Source: Symbiodinium kawagutii (lineage: Eukaryota; Sar; Dinophyceae; Suessiales; Symbiodiniaceae). Taken from it: DNA of 64,000 nucleotides. The DNA lies in NCBI GenBank assembly GCA_009767595.1, contig VSDK01026114.1, positions 1-64,000 of the forward strand, given 5' to 3'. The notes under the pieces are model-generated. The model did no database searches, was not told the DNA's origin, and worked only from the letters and a program-made list of their open reading frames with translations. Shown piece after piece: positions 45,311 through 56,800 of this stretch (the first letter of the stretch is position 1; the number at the start of each line of letters is the position of its first letter). A program made the translations under genes and the position numbers.

Positions 45311-45471
45311 TCAAGGGGACAGGATGCCATCGAACAACTCATGAGACTCATTGAAATCAGATGGGAAGTCCTCATCCAAATCCCAACCACTGAGCCACAC
45401 AGCATCCAGTCCTGCGCAACGAATGTCTCCGGAGTTGCGTCGCGAATGCGATACTGCAGGGCCCAAGGCAG
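45311..45471 (-). CDS. C-terminal exon with an acidic tail, unrecognised
   Basis: A pyrimidine-rich TTCCCTCAG acceptor precedes 45471. Fifty-two residues follow to TGA at 45311-45313, ending in the acidic run WDLDEDFPSDFNESHELFD. Strong splice site and composition; function unknown. Confidence 0.5.
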
Positions 45472-45539
45472 CTGAGGGAAGCGAACAGTTCTCATGAAGT
45501 GGAAGTACCAGCACTGTGAGCCTGCTATACTGACATCAT

Positions 45540-45910
45540 TTCAACCAACTGATCATGCGAAGTGAGAAATTGCACAAACTTTTCACTGGCGATTGAGTTG
45601 ATTGATGTGGGGCTGAAGGTTCGCAACCTAGAGCAACAACACTGATCCAGTGCGCACGCACGTGGTCAATGTGAGAAATGCCTCCAAAAGGATGTCTTTT
45701 TGCAGCAAGGGGTCGATAATGTGCTTCGTCCTGGGCCAACCAAGGAGCGATTCTCTCAGGGGCTATGCTTGGCTTGCAGCAGTTCTCGCTTTGCATTTTG
45801 TGATCGTTTTATGGGTGATGGAATTGAAGGTTCTGTGAAACAAAACTTGGAACTGAGTCGACATCTACGGGGTTTTTTGTCGTTGATGCGTTGCAAACTT
45901 TGGACATGAC
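45540..45910. CDS. Coding-like block, strand ambiguous
   Basis: Minus: PSIAPERIAPWLAQDEAHYR and HIDHVRAHWISVVALGCEPS. Plus: CEKCLQKDVFLQQGVDNVLR and CLACSSSRFAFCDRFMGDGI, with CXXC pairs, ending in TGA at 45907-45909. Both look natural; one is the shadow. Confidence 0.3.
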
Positions 45911-46361
45911 ATGTCCCCAGTCGACTGGCCGGATTCAGCCTAGTTCCATTTTAGAATCTGCATTGATCTCGCCATTATTCTATCCCCCCGACGATTGAAT
46001 ATTGGATTTTGCTATACTGCGGTTGGTTTCTAACCGCCTGCATCCTTTTCCCTGGTTGGGGCAACTCTGGGCCTTCTTGTCCATTCAAAATATCCATTGC
46101 CTTGGCGTTATTCATCTAGCCACTGGTCCTCCAGTGTAAATATATTGAGAAAGGTGGATCAAAAACCTAGTGACCGTGGAGAGCATACAATTCCCCTCTG
46201 AAAGAAGTTGACGCGCACACACCCACACAAACAAAGCAAATCGTATGAAAATAAATGCGTCAATATCGACGCACAGGTGCAAAAGGCAGGCCAATCAAGT
46301 GACTTCAGGCTGTCCCAAGTCATTCCGACATTCCCGTTGCAAACCACCAAATCCAATTATC

Positions 46362-46460
46362 CTGGAAAGTCCATCACGAAGCCTGGCAACAGTTCCAACC
46401 CTTGCATGCCTTCTGACTTGCTGCCCAGTTGCACCTTCTCCAGAACGGCGTTGAGCTGAC
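46362..46460 (-). CDS. Coding exon, unrecognised
   Basis: CAG|G acceptor at 46461, then QLNAVLEKVQLGSKSEGMQG and LELLPGFVMDFP, ending at a GATAAT that would be a GA donor (otherwise a stop three bases on). Amphipathic helical start. Confidence 0.4.
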
Positions 46461-46721
46461 CTGCCAAAAAATATGGTGGATCCTAATCTTCGCAGGCACT
46501 GGAAGGGGTGCAATCTACTATGCACACGGCTCTTTCTCTAACCCTTTCGTGTCTAGACTATGCCGGTGGTGTTATGTCATTGGCCCAACATGACAAAAAG
46601 TTTCAGAATTTGGCGCCATTGCATTGTGTGCGTGCGCGACCTGTCCCAGAACTTTACCGAATGGGAAGGACTCGACTTGACCGAAATAAGCATGAACAAA
46701 AACCTTAAGCATCGTCCACTT

Positions 46722-46833
46722 GGCTGTGGGTCAAAACCCCGTACTCTTGGTTCCCTATCATTAACCATTGTTTTCCCTATTGTTGTTGGTGGAAATCACC
46801 CATTAGCTGGTTGATCAATATTGACCCATAGCC
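46722..46833. mobile_element. 112-bp MITE-like element, copy 2
   Basis: Termini GGCTGTGGGTCAA and TTGACCCATAGCC, 112 bp, flanked by ACTT on both sides (46718-46721 and 46834-46837). Same family as 8764 and 61053, with internal differences from each. Confidence 0.8.
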
Positions 46834-47542
46834 ACTTGATGCAAATTCCTGTTCTCTCTGTGCCAAAACACCACCACAAATGTCCGCCCTGCAAGGCTAA
46901 GAAGCCATGCAACACGAGGTGTCTAAAGAGCCCCTCAACCGATACTTCAAGCAGAATCCAAACCAGTACATGATATGTGTAAACAAATACCATTATCATT
47001 CATTATCAATCTATCTAATTCATGGAAATTACTATCTTCCTATCATTTTCTATCTATCACCCGTGCTGTGCCTACAAACAACCACGCACGCAGACTGCGT
47101 CAGCATTTGTGCGCTACACATCTATGAGCAGGCCGAAGAAGTTCGGCTTCGCGGCACTGGCGAAAGTGCTGCATGAAATGGACATGATCTGCTCAGAGCA
47201 GCCCTCAGGGGAACAATGTGGGCCCAGCCTGGATGCGGTGTCGCCACCACAAAGTGCACCGGGACCTCGCTACACTGATGACGTAGCTCCGAGCGACCGC
47301 TGACAAGGCCCACATGCTTGCATTTTCACGGGGCCGGAGCTCAAAGAACCATGAACAAAGTGATAACTTGGCAAATGATAAGGATAACAACATCAACATT
47401 TACTATCACTATACGCCACTACGTTTATCATCAGGTGCGTAGATGAATGAGAGGCTGTCAATTCTGCCATGACCAATCTGGCCCTGTTGGATGCATCACG
47501 TCAAGTCCACTGCGCAAATGATCAATGTATATCAATGCTTAG

Positions 47543-47656
47543 CTGCATTTGAAAGATGAGGAGCTCAGCAAAAACATGGCATTTCCATACCAACCATGGG
47601 ATGCCATGCCTCCTGGATGCCGGGTTGCTCTTGCACCAGCTCCTCCTTCAAGTGAA
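47543..47656 (+). CDS. Coding exon, unrecognised (plus strand)
   Basis: AG acceptor at 47541-47542 and GTAAGG donor at 47657: exactly 38 codons, LHLKDEELSKNMAFPYQPWD then AMPPGCRVALAPAPPSSE. Canonical borders on plus. The intron after it starts with a run of GGGACAC-like repeats (about 47660-47710). Confidence 0.45.
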
Positions 47657-47710
47657 GTAAGGGACACCCAGGGACACGCAGGGACCACCCAGGGACCAGC
47701 CAGGGACACC

Positions 47711-49585
47711 CAGAAATGGTTGAAGGAATTGGCACTGATGGCTCCCCAAATGCCCTTTGGCCAGGCAGCCCCAATCAAATCATTCAAATGAAACAAACAT
47801 CATAATCATGATAAATATTTGTCAAATGCCATGTCATCACAAACGCTTGTAAGATGTTTCCATCTCAATGTTGAACTAAAACTGCTGTCAGTTGCTCACA
47901 TTGCTGTGAACCGTTCGGTGCCGCGTTTCCGAGAATTTCCCACCTCCTCCACAAAAACGCTGAACATGGCATTGTGCAGGCAGTGACAAGCACTGAGTCA
48001 CAAACCGTGATGCTGCTAAGTACTCAAAGTCACTCAGAAAATGGCTTGCTGCAAAAGTGAATGAAAAATGGATGGAGCGCAGTGTTTGCATGTGTTTGCG
48101 GTCATCCTCATCTTGACTTGGATAATTTAATCATAGATCTAAGCTTGAGGTTGACTGAACTAAGGACATCTGATGGAATTCTGATTGCTTGGAAGAGTTG
48201 ACCCTCCTCATCCAACTCTGTCAGTGCAAGCTTCGTGTTTATGCTCTTCAGCTCAAGCACTGGCGCTGAACCATGTTTCCGTCAAGTGAGAATCGTACAA
48301 CATGCGTTGCATCAACAGCGACCTAAGAATCACCTGGGAGAAGTGGTAATTGACCAGCCATGGAAGCCATCATGCATGGTTGACCGTGATTCGCGTGATT
48401 GATCCTCGTTACATAGCCACCGTTAAGCATGTCCAGTGGGGTCCAGGATGCCCTAAGTGTAGGCTCTGCAGCTCATTTCTCTGAAAATCTGGGCCTTGCA
48501 GCGCCCACACAAATCATTATGCTGGCCGTGCTTGGCCATGCTTGTGCCAGCGAAGAAACACATATTATATATGAATATAGAGGCACAGTCAAAACACCCA
48601 AAAACGCACAAAACCTTTATATACTTTAAATAAATAAATATACATATAAATATTATTTGTGTTTGTGCGCGTGTAAAGATATATACACATTTTACTCGTT
48701 CCACATTCTTCAATACATTTGCGAACGCTCTACGATTTTTGGCATAGCGCATGACATAGTACCCCTGCTGAACTCGAGTTCGCAAAGATCTCTCTGTCTT
48801 TTTGTTGCTGCCACAATTGTTGTTTTGAAAACTGCAGCGATTGCTGCTTACAGATTCACGCTTTACTCTCATCTTGCACTACTGCACTTTTCCCCGTATG
48901 TCAATCCAGTTTGTGTAGGGATTTCTGAATGTTGAGATTTTAACTCAATTTGGTTTCCCTTCGTGACATGTAGCTTTATTCGGCGATTGTATGCTGATAC
49001 CTCAAGCAAGTTTTGCACAAATGACAAGCCTGCAGAAGGATGAGGGCGCAACCTTGTTCCCATTGTCGTAATCACTCAAACAAGCTTCGAAACAATTAAA
49101 AAAGGGAAGGGGCTGTCAAGAGGGCTGTGTCTTGCATGCGCTACATAAAAGCTTCTGTGTCTTCAATCTACTAGATAGCCATGGAGCCGTCAGCAAATGT
49201 TGACTAAAAAATATCATACATTAAAAGTTGCAACCATCGAATTGATGGATTCCTCAAAGACTAAGCAGTTATGAGTTATAAGGGTTCACAAGGGTTCCAA
49301 AGTTCCAAGGGTGCTTTCTCTTATGATTGCGGAAACTCTCTGAATGGCAGCTTCGCATTAGTGCCTATAGGCCTGTGTCCCACAGCTTCCATTGCGCCCT
49401 GTTTTCGCCCCGGTTGTGCCATGATCCATGGCCAAACTCGACAAAAACACCTGCAATCCCAACTTGCCATAGATGCTGTAGACGAGTTCATACTAGTTCT
49501 AAATATCTATCCTCAGGCAATGCCTGGCATCTGCATGTGTCCTTGGATAGTTCAGAGTTTGATCAAACAAAAGCATAGAAATTAG
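47711..49585. other. No firm gene
   Basis: Largely AT-rich. Frames at 48429-48560 (plus) and 49271-49585 (both strands) lack motifs and paired splice sites. Confidence 0.35.
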
Positions 49586-49589
49586 ATTT

Positions 49590-49800
49590 ATACCAAACTA
49601 ACACCAAAGCGTGCTAGAGGCGCACAATTCCAGCACATCATCATAGCTTTTGCAGACAATGCCCTCCTTATCCATCTAAGGCAGCTGGAGGACATAGCTA
49701 TGTAATGCTGGTGACACATCGGATGCCTCATGTCTTGGACAGCACTCAGGCAACCTGACATGGCGTGTGGATGATCAACATAGGTCCGCTCCTTCATCTG
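49590..49800 (-). CDS. Possible exon, unrecognised
   Basis: Minus frame with MKERTYVDHPHAMSGCLSAV and SSSCLRWIRRALSAKAMMMC. No borders fixed, no family. Confidence 0.25.
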
Positions 49801-49809
49801 CAAGCCAGA

Positions 49810-51005
49810 ACAAGAATCTCTCCAGCGACAGGCTCCCAGAGTAAGTAGTTAATGTATGTTAATGTGGACTTTGCCAGCTCCGGCTTTATGCTTTAATGGT
49901 TGTCAAAGGTAAAGAAATTATACTATAATTAAAAATTGATAAATGCATATTATGCAAACGAAAATGCACATTTACACAAACGCATAGAAACACATGAGCA
50001 CAATTCTATGATTCTTTTTTTTCCATCGCCTTCTCAGGGAGTTCAGCAGATACTCTATCGTATATTCATGTAGCTGTTCACCCCTCCAGCCTGAGCCAAA
50101 CATGGCATGCTTCAATATACAAACATGACACGAATTAGTCTTTGCATTCTTGGGCTCTCAAGTTTTCATCCATTTGGACCACGGATCCAGCTCCTGCCTC
50201 TGCTACTCAACATCCACATTCATTCGGAGCAAACGTACTTGTTTCGCTTGCCTGGAGGCTTTGGCGGCAGCGGAGCAAACCACTGACCAAACAGGGGAGA
50301 ATCACGGTTTCAACACTGTGAAACTTCAAATGAAGAATCTGCGGAATGTTTGTTCATCCTGGAAAGTGATCTAGTTGGTCTGTGATTTAGTGGTCAATGC
50401 TGTTTCAAGTGGACTTGTCTTTTTCCCACTCTCTCAAAAGGACATGAGGGCTAGACAAGTGTCACGGGGAATGATTGAGCGATGCATTGAAGCTAGACAC
50501 CTGTAGCGCAAATCTATGTTGCTTACTGCCAAGTGCCCTTCATGACGTCGCAGTTCTCTCGGCTAGACCTACTCATGGGAGGGCCTCACACTCGAGCAGT
50601 GTCAAACACCGGAGGAAATATATCTGCTTTAATCATTCATAGTCGTTGATACAAAAGATATAAAACATTATAAAACAAATTGCCAATGGGAAGTTATTTG
50701 CTGCGAATAGCAATGCTGAAGGCGTTTATGGAGCCCGGGTTCATGAAAACCCTTGGCACTACCACACGGAGGTTGGCGATCCTCTACAATAGTAATTTTA
50801 GTAACTGATAACTAGGAGTCTTTTCACACCGCTCATTCACTGTTGAATGAAGTTTCCTTGGCCAGTTGATACTATCGGATTTGTTTTGGCTTCGGCTGTT
50901 CAGGAGGGGTGGGTGTGTCCTTAGGGAACCAAACCAAACCAATAATCTGATTTCCGTACCATGACCTACTCCTTACCCCACATGACAGCAGTGCTCCTGG
51001 AATCT
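49810..51005. other. Nothing recognised
   Basis: AT-rich intergenic or intronic sequence; one short plus frame at 50150-50374 without motif. Confidence 0.4.
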
Positions 51006-51009
51006 GTAC

Positions 51010-51119
51010 CCACTGCCAAACACGGAGGAACAACCTGCAAAGGCCAAGGCTTGAAACATGCTGTTTTCGAGCTCAGTTTCGGCCCAAGGGCCAGGATCAT
51101 CCAAAGTGACTAATGAATC
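51010..51119 (-). CDS. Coding exon, unrecognised
   Basis: CAG|G acceptor and GG|GTACAG donor. Encodes DSLVTLDDPGPWAETELENS and MFQALAFAGCSSVFGSG. Canonical borders and soluble-protein composition. Confidence 0.45.
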
Positions 51120-51494
51120 CTGCACATGAAGGCCTGTGCGCCTGTGTGTGTCAGTGTGTGTCATGCTCGTCAAAACCTATTGCACTGATAGGCTCTGTCC
51201 AAGAAACTGGAGCACTGAAGTCATTGAAGTCGAGTGTACACCCCCGGCTGCTGAATAGTGGTACTGTGTGTTGTGTGTTGTGTGTTGTGCGTGTGGTTGC
51301 CTGACTTTCCACTTTGCTCGGGATCATATTGTCTTCGTGGCCACACTGTCCCACACCTTATCGCGCTTCTCCAAAGATTTGCCTGGCTCAAAATAGTCAC
51401 GGCGAATGCTTCTTTGATTTGAACTGTGAACTGTCGGTGTCCTGCCTGATGGGAATTAAATCATTTAAAAACAAACTGCATGGTAATATATTGC

Positions 51495-51935
51495 ACAGTT
51501 TTTGGTGATCCCCACAGAACTACACCGACTGCGCGAGATGACAAGTCCCCTGAGCTTGCTTTGCCTGCAGCCTCAACCGCTTTCATGATCTCTTCGATGG
51601 GGGCGCCAAGGGCCTTAGTCAAATTCATCCCCCGAAGAAACCGTGCCGTGTCAATTCTCAAGATGTTCAAGAGCCAATTCAATACATCAGTGCATCATCA
51701 GCCATCATCAGCCATCATCAGCCACCATCAACCAATCCGAACCTTTCAGGCATCCTCTCAAGTCTCAAAGGCATAGGACTCAACGTATATCCTTTCTCCA
51801 TATGAATGCGTGTCCAAAATTCATCAAGCATATTCACTGACCTGGTACTCATCGCTTGGTCACTGAATGAGTGCCATATGCTTGCGGCAAAAATCACTTC
51901 AAGTACCCTCACAGGACAACCCCAAGGTAGGGATG
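51495..51935 (-). CDS. Two exons of one gene, unrecognised
   Basis: About 51720-51935: VRVLEVIFAASIWHSFSDQA and MLDEFWTRIHMEKGYTLSPM. About 51495-51690: LLNILRIDTARFLRGMNLTK and ALGAPIEEIMKAVEAAGKAS. Both are strongly protein-like in one frame each, separated by a short TCAGCCATCA repeat run (51690-51730) on plus that reads as intron. Family not recognised. Confidence 0.5.
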
Positions 51936-52339
51936 CCATCACCTATAGCGTATCAGATCTGAGCAACCCTTACCAAGGGCCGAAGGCAGCGTGCAACTTG
52001 ACCATGAAGGGACCTTTGCAGTTTGAGCAGCACCAGACTGAACTGCCCTCAAAATTGGCAGAACTTCCAAGAGTAAAAAAGGTAACTATGGCTATGCCAA
52101 AAAATGGCTATGCAAACAAAACAGTTGCTTTAACAAAGGCAACAGCGGAGAGTAACTATATAAATGTAACTATGGCTATGCAAACAAAAAAGCTTTAAAC
52201 AAAGGTACCGGGGACACAAATCAAACAACTCAACAATGACAATATCCTTCAAGTAGCAACCATGAGAGGATGACACACCACATAAAAATAAATATCCAAA
52301 AAGAGCAACAACATCAACAGAAAGCAAATGACTGTTGAC

Positions 52340-52441
52340 CATGGATGACCTCTCTTATGCAGTATCTGGGCGCCCTGGCACTGACTGTCGCAACTCCAAA
52401 CCCACACAGCTCCACAGCCGCATCAAGGATTCGGAAAAGCC
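52340..52441 (-). CDS. Coding exon, unrecognised
   Basis: CCAG|G acceptor, CATG|GTCAAC donor, 33 full codons: LFRILDAAVELCGFGVATVS and ARAPRYCIREVIH. Clean frame, canonical borders. Confidence 0.45.
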
Positions 52442-52724
52442 CTGGCTCTTTTGGGTGGGGAAGTGCTAATCAATTTGTCAAAATCCCGCAATCATCCTGT
52501 ATGAAGTCAAGTAGGGAGCACTACACATTACACTTTGCTGCGATATTTATCAGCCCTGTGGCACTATGCTTCGAATTGCCAATGGGCAAACCAAAACACA
52601 ACGCTGGAACCATCGGTCACCAAGTGCTACCAATTTCTCGCTGTCTGCCCTCCAATGCCAAAACAAGTCCTATCCACCCAGGAGACTCATAGACATGATT
52701 GATCATTTTTGGCTTTTTTAGAGG

Positions 52725-52836
52725 CTATTGTAGGTCATGGCTTGGTCCCTCTTTCACGCAATCTTCTGGCACGCTTCTCACACTTGACTGTGTGCGCAAC
52801 ATCTCACCCAGATCCGTCTGCCATTGCTTTTTCACC
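52725..52836 (-). CDS. Possible C-terminal exon; competing frames
   Basis: GAG|G acceptor then VKKQWQTDLGEMLRTQSSVR and SVPEDCVKEGPSHDLQ to TAG at 52725-52727. Just upstream (52850-52925) another minus frame reads DVVRMIVAQEIVAVHWRIFA but stops, and a third reaches a GTGAGA donor at 52804, so the true structure is open. Confidence 0.35.
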
Positions 52837-53424
52837 CTCACAACCTCTCACAATTTGCGAAGATCCGCCAATGCACAGCTACAATCTCCTGAGCAACGAT
52901 CATGCGGACAACGTCAAACTAAAAACTGATCCTAGAATTCATTGATCTTCTCTGATTCATTCAATTGTTGCATTCTCTTCATTTCTTGAATCATATTTTT
53001 TGCAAGCACATATGTTTTAAAGATGTGCTTGTAACGAGCATCTCTGCCGAGGCACCTCCCCACTCTGGTTGACCCCAGGTGAGCCACATACCATCCACCG
53101 TAATGACTAGGAAGGAGGCGTCCGTCGAATGGATTTGCAGCACACGCGTGCCCTTGCGATTGCACTCGGAAGGAGTAGCAGAGACATACTAATGGCACAC
53201 TGCTCTATGATATAATCTGCATGTCGTATATGATTAATTTTTAAACACCTAAATACATAAATAAAAATACATACTATACATATATATATATAAATATACA
53301 TACCATATCAAATTCATAAATGTATAAGCTGCATTATATATACTGTGCTTGCATACGAATATGAGACATACTCAATATATGGCATAGTACCCTACATATG
53401 ACTCCATGACATGCCATCAGCATG

Positions 53425-53826
53425 TCAGGCCTTCAGCTGAGACTGCAAATCCACCGGGATGTTCCCTCCGTTCATATCTTCGCCCCACGTCACGACTGAC
53501 CCATCCAGCAAGACCGCTGCAAAGGCTGATGTCGTTGCCTCGTCAGTTGTGCATCCAGGGGTGGGAAACAAGGGCAAAGATCTCAAGACTATGCCAAAAA
53601 ATCTGCATTTCAAGTGCTTGCAAGTCCATTGTGGCCTTTTTTCGCAGCCAAAACCCCCTCCTCTAGCATCTCTAGGTCCAAATATGTTGAAGAGAACCTT
53701 TCAACTCACAGTCATATTACAAATGCATAAATGAGTAAACATATATAAACCTATAAACAAATAAATGCATATATAACAAATAAATATAGATACAGTTGTT
53801 TCAAAAAAACAAATGCACACACACAC

Positions 53827-53862
<36 letters not shown>

Positions 53863-56800
53863 TTATTTATATTTATAAATATAAATATTCCAAACATGTT
53901 CCCACGCACTTTTACACAGTCATGGCTGGCCACCATGGTCTGCTACATCGGCCACCTGGATCTGCTGCACATCTCTCAGCGGTTGAACGGCTCCACTATC
54001 ACCGCCACGCTCGGGATCGCCCCAGGTCACCAATGACCCATCCTCCAAGAGAGCGGCGAAGGCACTGTCCTCAGCTTTCTCAACTTCCAACTGTGCCTCC
54101 ATCATGGCATCATATCTTGGAAGTCATATCTCCATGAACAATCTTGCAACTGTGCTTGCAGTTGCTTGTCCACAGTATGACAATTCCATGGGATTCTTTT
54201 GCATGCATGTAAGAAGTAAATGTATATAAATTGATTAAATTGCACATGTGTGTGTGTGTGGATCATGGCACCCAGAACTTCGCGGACAATCTACAAAACT
54301 GACAAGCCACACACACACACACCATATCAAAAGGAATCCAAGAAGTTCTTTGGGTAGAATTGAATATGAAAATGCAACTATGTATCTGGAGGTCTTCGGT
54401 AAGGTCTTAATTGTCTCACAAATGGTTCCTGGCGCATGCATGTGAACACACATAATTGCAGCACTCACTGCGCTGCATGGCAACATCGGTCTATATGTAT
54501 ATAAATATATTATATATATCGCTATATCACTGATAACACTGGCGTCCTGCACATCCTGCGAGCCCAGCATCAGTTCCGAAGATTTCCTGCACTCCCCGAA
54601 GTTTCTCCTGTAAAAACTGTCACTGGCATAATGGGTTCTACACAAGTCAAACGCTGTGTCTATGTGTCTTTTTTCGCTAAAGCATGTCAAACCATCCTGG
54701 ATACTCACAGGTCTGGAAGTTCACTCACATTCTCTTTCTCTGCACGTGCGCTTACTCGAAAGATGCACAGTGAAGTCTTCGCCACTGAACTCAACCTCGC
54801 TCCTGCACCTGACTGCTGTCTCCGCCACTGTATTTGGACCCCCAAGTAACCACTGAAGCATCCGCCAAAATGGCGGCAAAGGCCAGGTTTGAACTTCTCA
54901 TCCGCTTCACCCCCCAGAGACGGGCTTGCACAGCGCTGCTGTCACCGCCATAGAGTCTCAGTGCGACATTGGACATGTCTCAAACTTGCGCTCATCATCA
55001 CCCAATTCTAAGGGTGAGCAGGTATTGAAATCAAGGGCAGCCATGCAGTCAACCACAGAGTCAGGCCATACAGAGTTTTGAAGCTGCAGCTAAGATGTTT
55101 TGACAAACGGCTCTGCCACCTGTGTAGGGGCTAACTAACATGGAGAGGAGTTCGTGATCTCAGATCCAGAATAACTATCTTGTCAGGTCCCTTTGGATCA
55201 CGTTCAGTTGCTGGACCAGACTACATCCAAGTCCCCCAAAGTTCACTCTCTTTGGGTTCCCCGATCACTTTAACTTATATAAACATGCTCAATGCCAAGT
55301 ACTCACAGTCTCAAAACAATATTGATCAAAGGTACACTTCTTCAATACCTGCATAGCAGGTACTTGGAAGACCATGTTTTTTTAACTATTCACGCGCAAT
55401 TGTCTTATATCCGACCATGTGTTGCATGGAATGCCAAAAAAGTGAACAATCATTTTTTTGCCCCTTGGAGAAAGCAGTAAGAGTCTTCTCGGCATGTGAA
55501 CCAAAATTTAGACTATAGCCGTATTGCTATCTAATTTCTCACAACTTTCGCGCTTTGCTTAGAACCACCGTCCATTGTGTCGAGCAACTGAGATCCCCAT
55601 GTGACGATGGATCCATCTGCCCGTAGAGCCGCAAAACTTGAGGCATTGGAATGGATCAGGTGCACATGTTTCAACTCATCTTCCACCAAACTTGCATCTC
55701 CACCTTTGTCCTTGGACCGCTTCTACAACAGCGAGGAAGGAGCGAAAGCTAGGGCGGGCGAAGGTGCAAGTTTGGTGATCGAAATGAAAAACATTGACGA
55801 TGCTACCATGGATGATCGTACGGCTAGCGTTTCTTAACAGGAGTGACGATAGTTATGATAGTCCGATCATCCAAAACATGATGACAATGACAATGATTAC
55901 TGTTGATGGCGCTGATCACAGGAACCTTTTTGACACTGATGACCACCTAGTTGGATCACAGGGTCCAGGATACAGGGGTGACCTCTCGGGGAGCTCCAGC
56001 GCACTCTGCAAGGAGGTGGTCATGGTTGCATAGATCTCCAGAAACAATGAGCTCAAATCATTCAGTCAAGTCAGGATTTCAACATATTTCAACCACAGTC
56101 ACGCAGAATTCTCAAGTTCAACATGGCTAAAAGTAATTCAACCATTGATTGTTGTCAAAATTGTAGAACTCTTCAAGTTCAAGAGGTGTTGCATTTGCCA
56201 GTAGCAAAGCCGGCCCTGTTCCCATAGCCATTGCATGTCTCTCGTTATCTCCATCTTTCATGAAAATTTGCTCGCCCCGCTCAGCTTTTGCATTTTTTTG
56301 GCAAGAGTTTACTTCATTGATACGAGTAGATATATTATATATGTGTCAATTAGGGAACTCCTATACTTTTTTAGCCGTGACCTTGTTGTCCCTATGGGTT
56401 ATCAATCTAGGGCTGGCATTTTACCAGAATATGCACGTGTACTTGTGGATGAATGTGCTGACAAGCAAATTCATTGTAAGGGGACAGCAACTAGCTACAT
56501 GCACTTGACTGAAATAACTTATTGTTCCCTGTTGGTCATACATACTCAATCAGAACCGCTGCTATTTGACGATGGATCATGATGGGAAATGGAATGCATT
56601 GGGCAAGTAGGCTCTTGCTTTTTCTGGTTTCCTGGATTCCATGGCTGTGAGAAGAAAAGCGCAAGGTCTGTCTTCTGGTTGGTATTGTGGGCCGCCGTTC
56701 AGAAATGAGCCTGGGGCGTTGATCAATCTCATTCTCTACGACAGTCTTTAGTTGGAAATGCAGTGTGGCAATGTCTCTGTCGCCCTTTGACAAGTTGCTG

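Noticed and set aside
51660-51735. TCAGCCATCA direct repeats as a possible CRISPR-like array
   Set aside because: Only three to four 10-bp units without unique spacers, in a eukaryotic intron.
54855-54875. GCCATTTTGGC, which looks like the spliced-leader core
   Set aside because: It is part of a short palindrome inside an RCC1-like exon (AAILAD codons) and lacks the rest of the leader.
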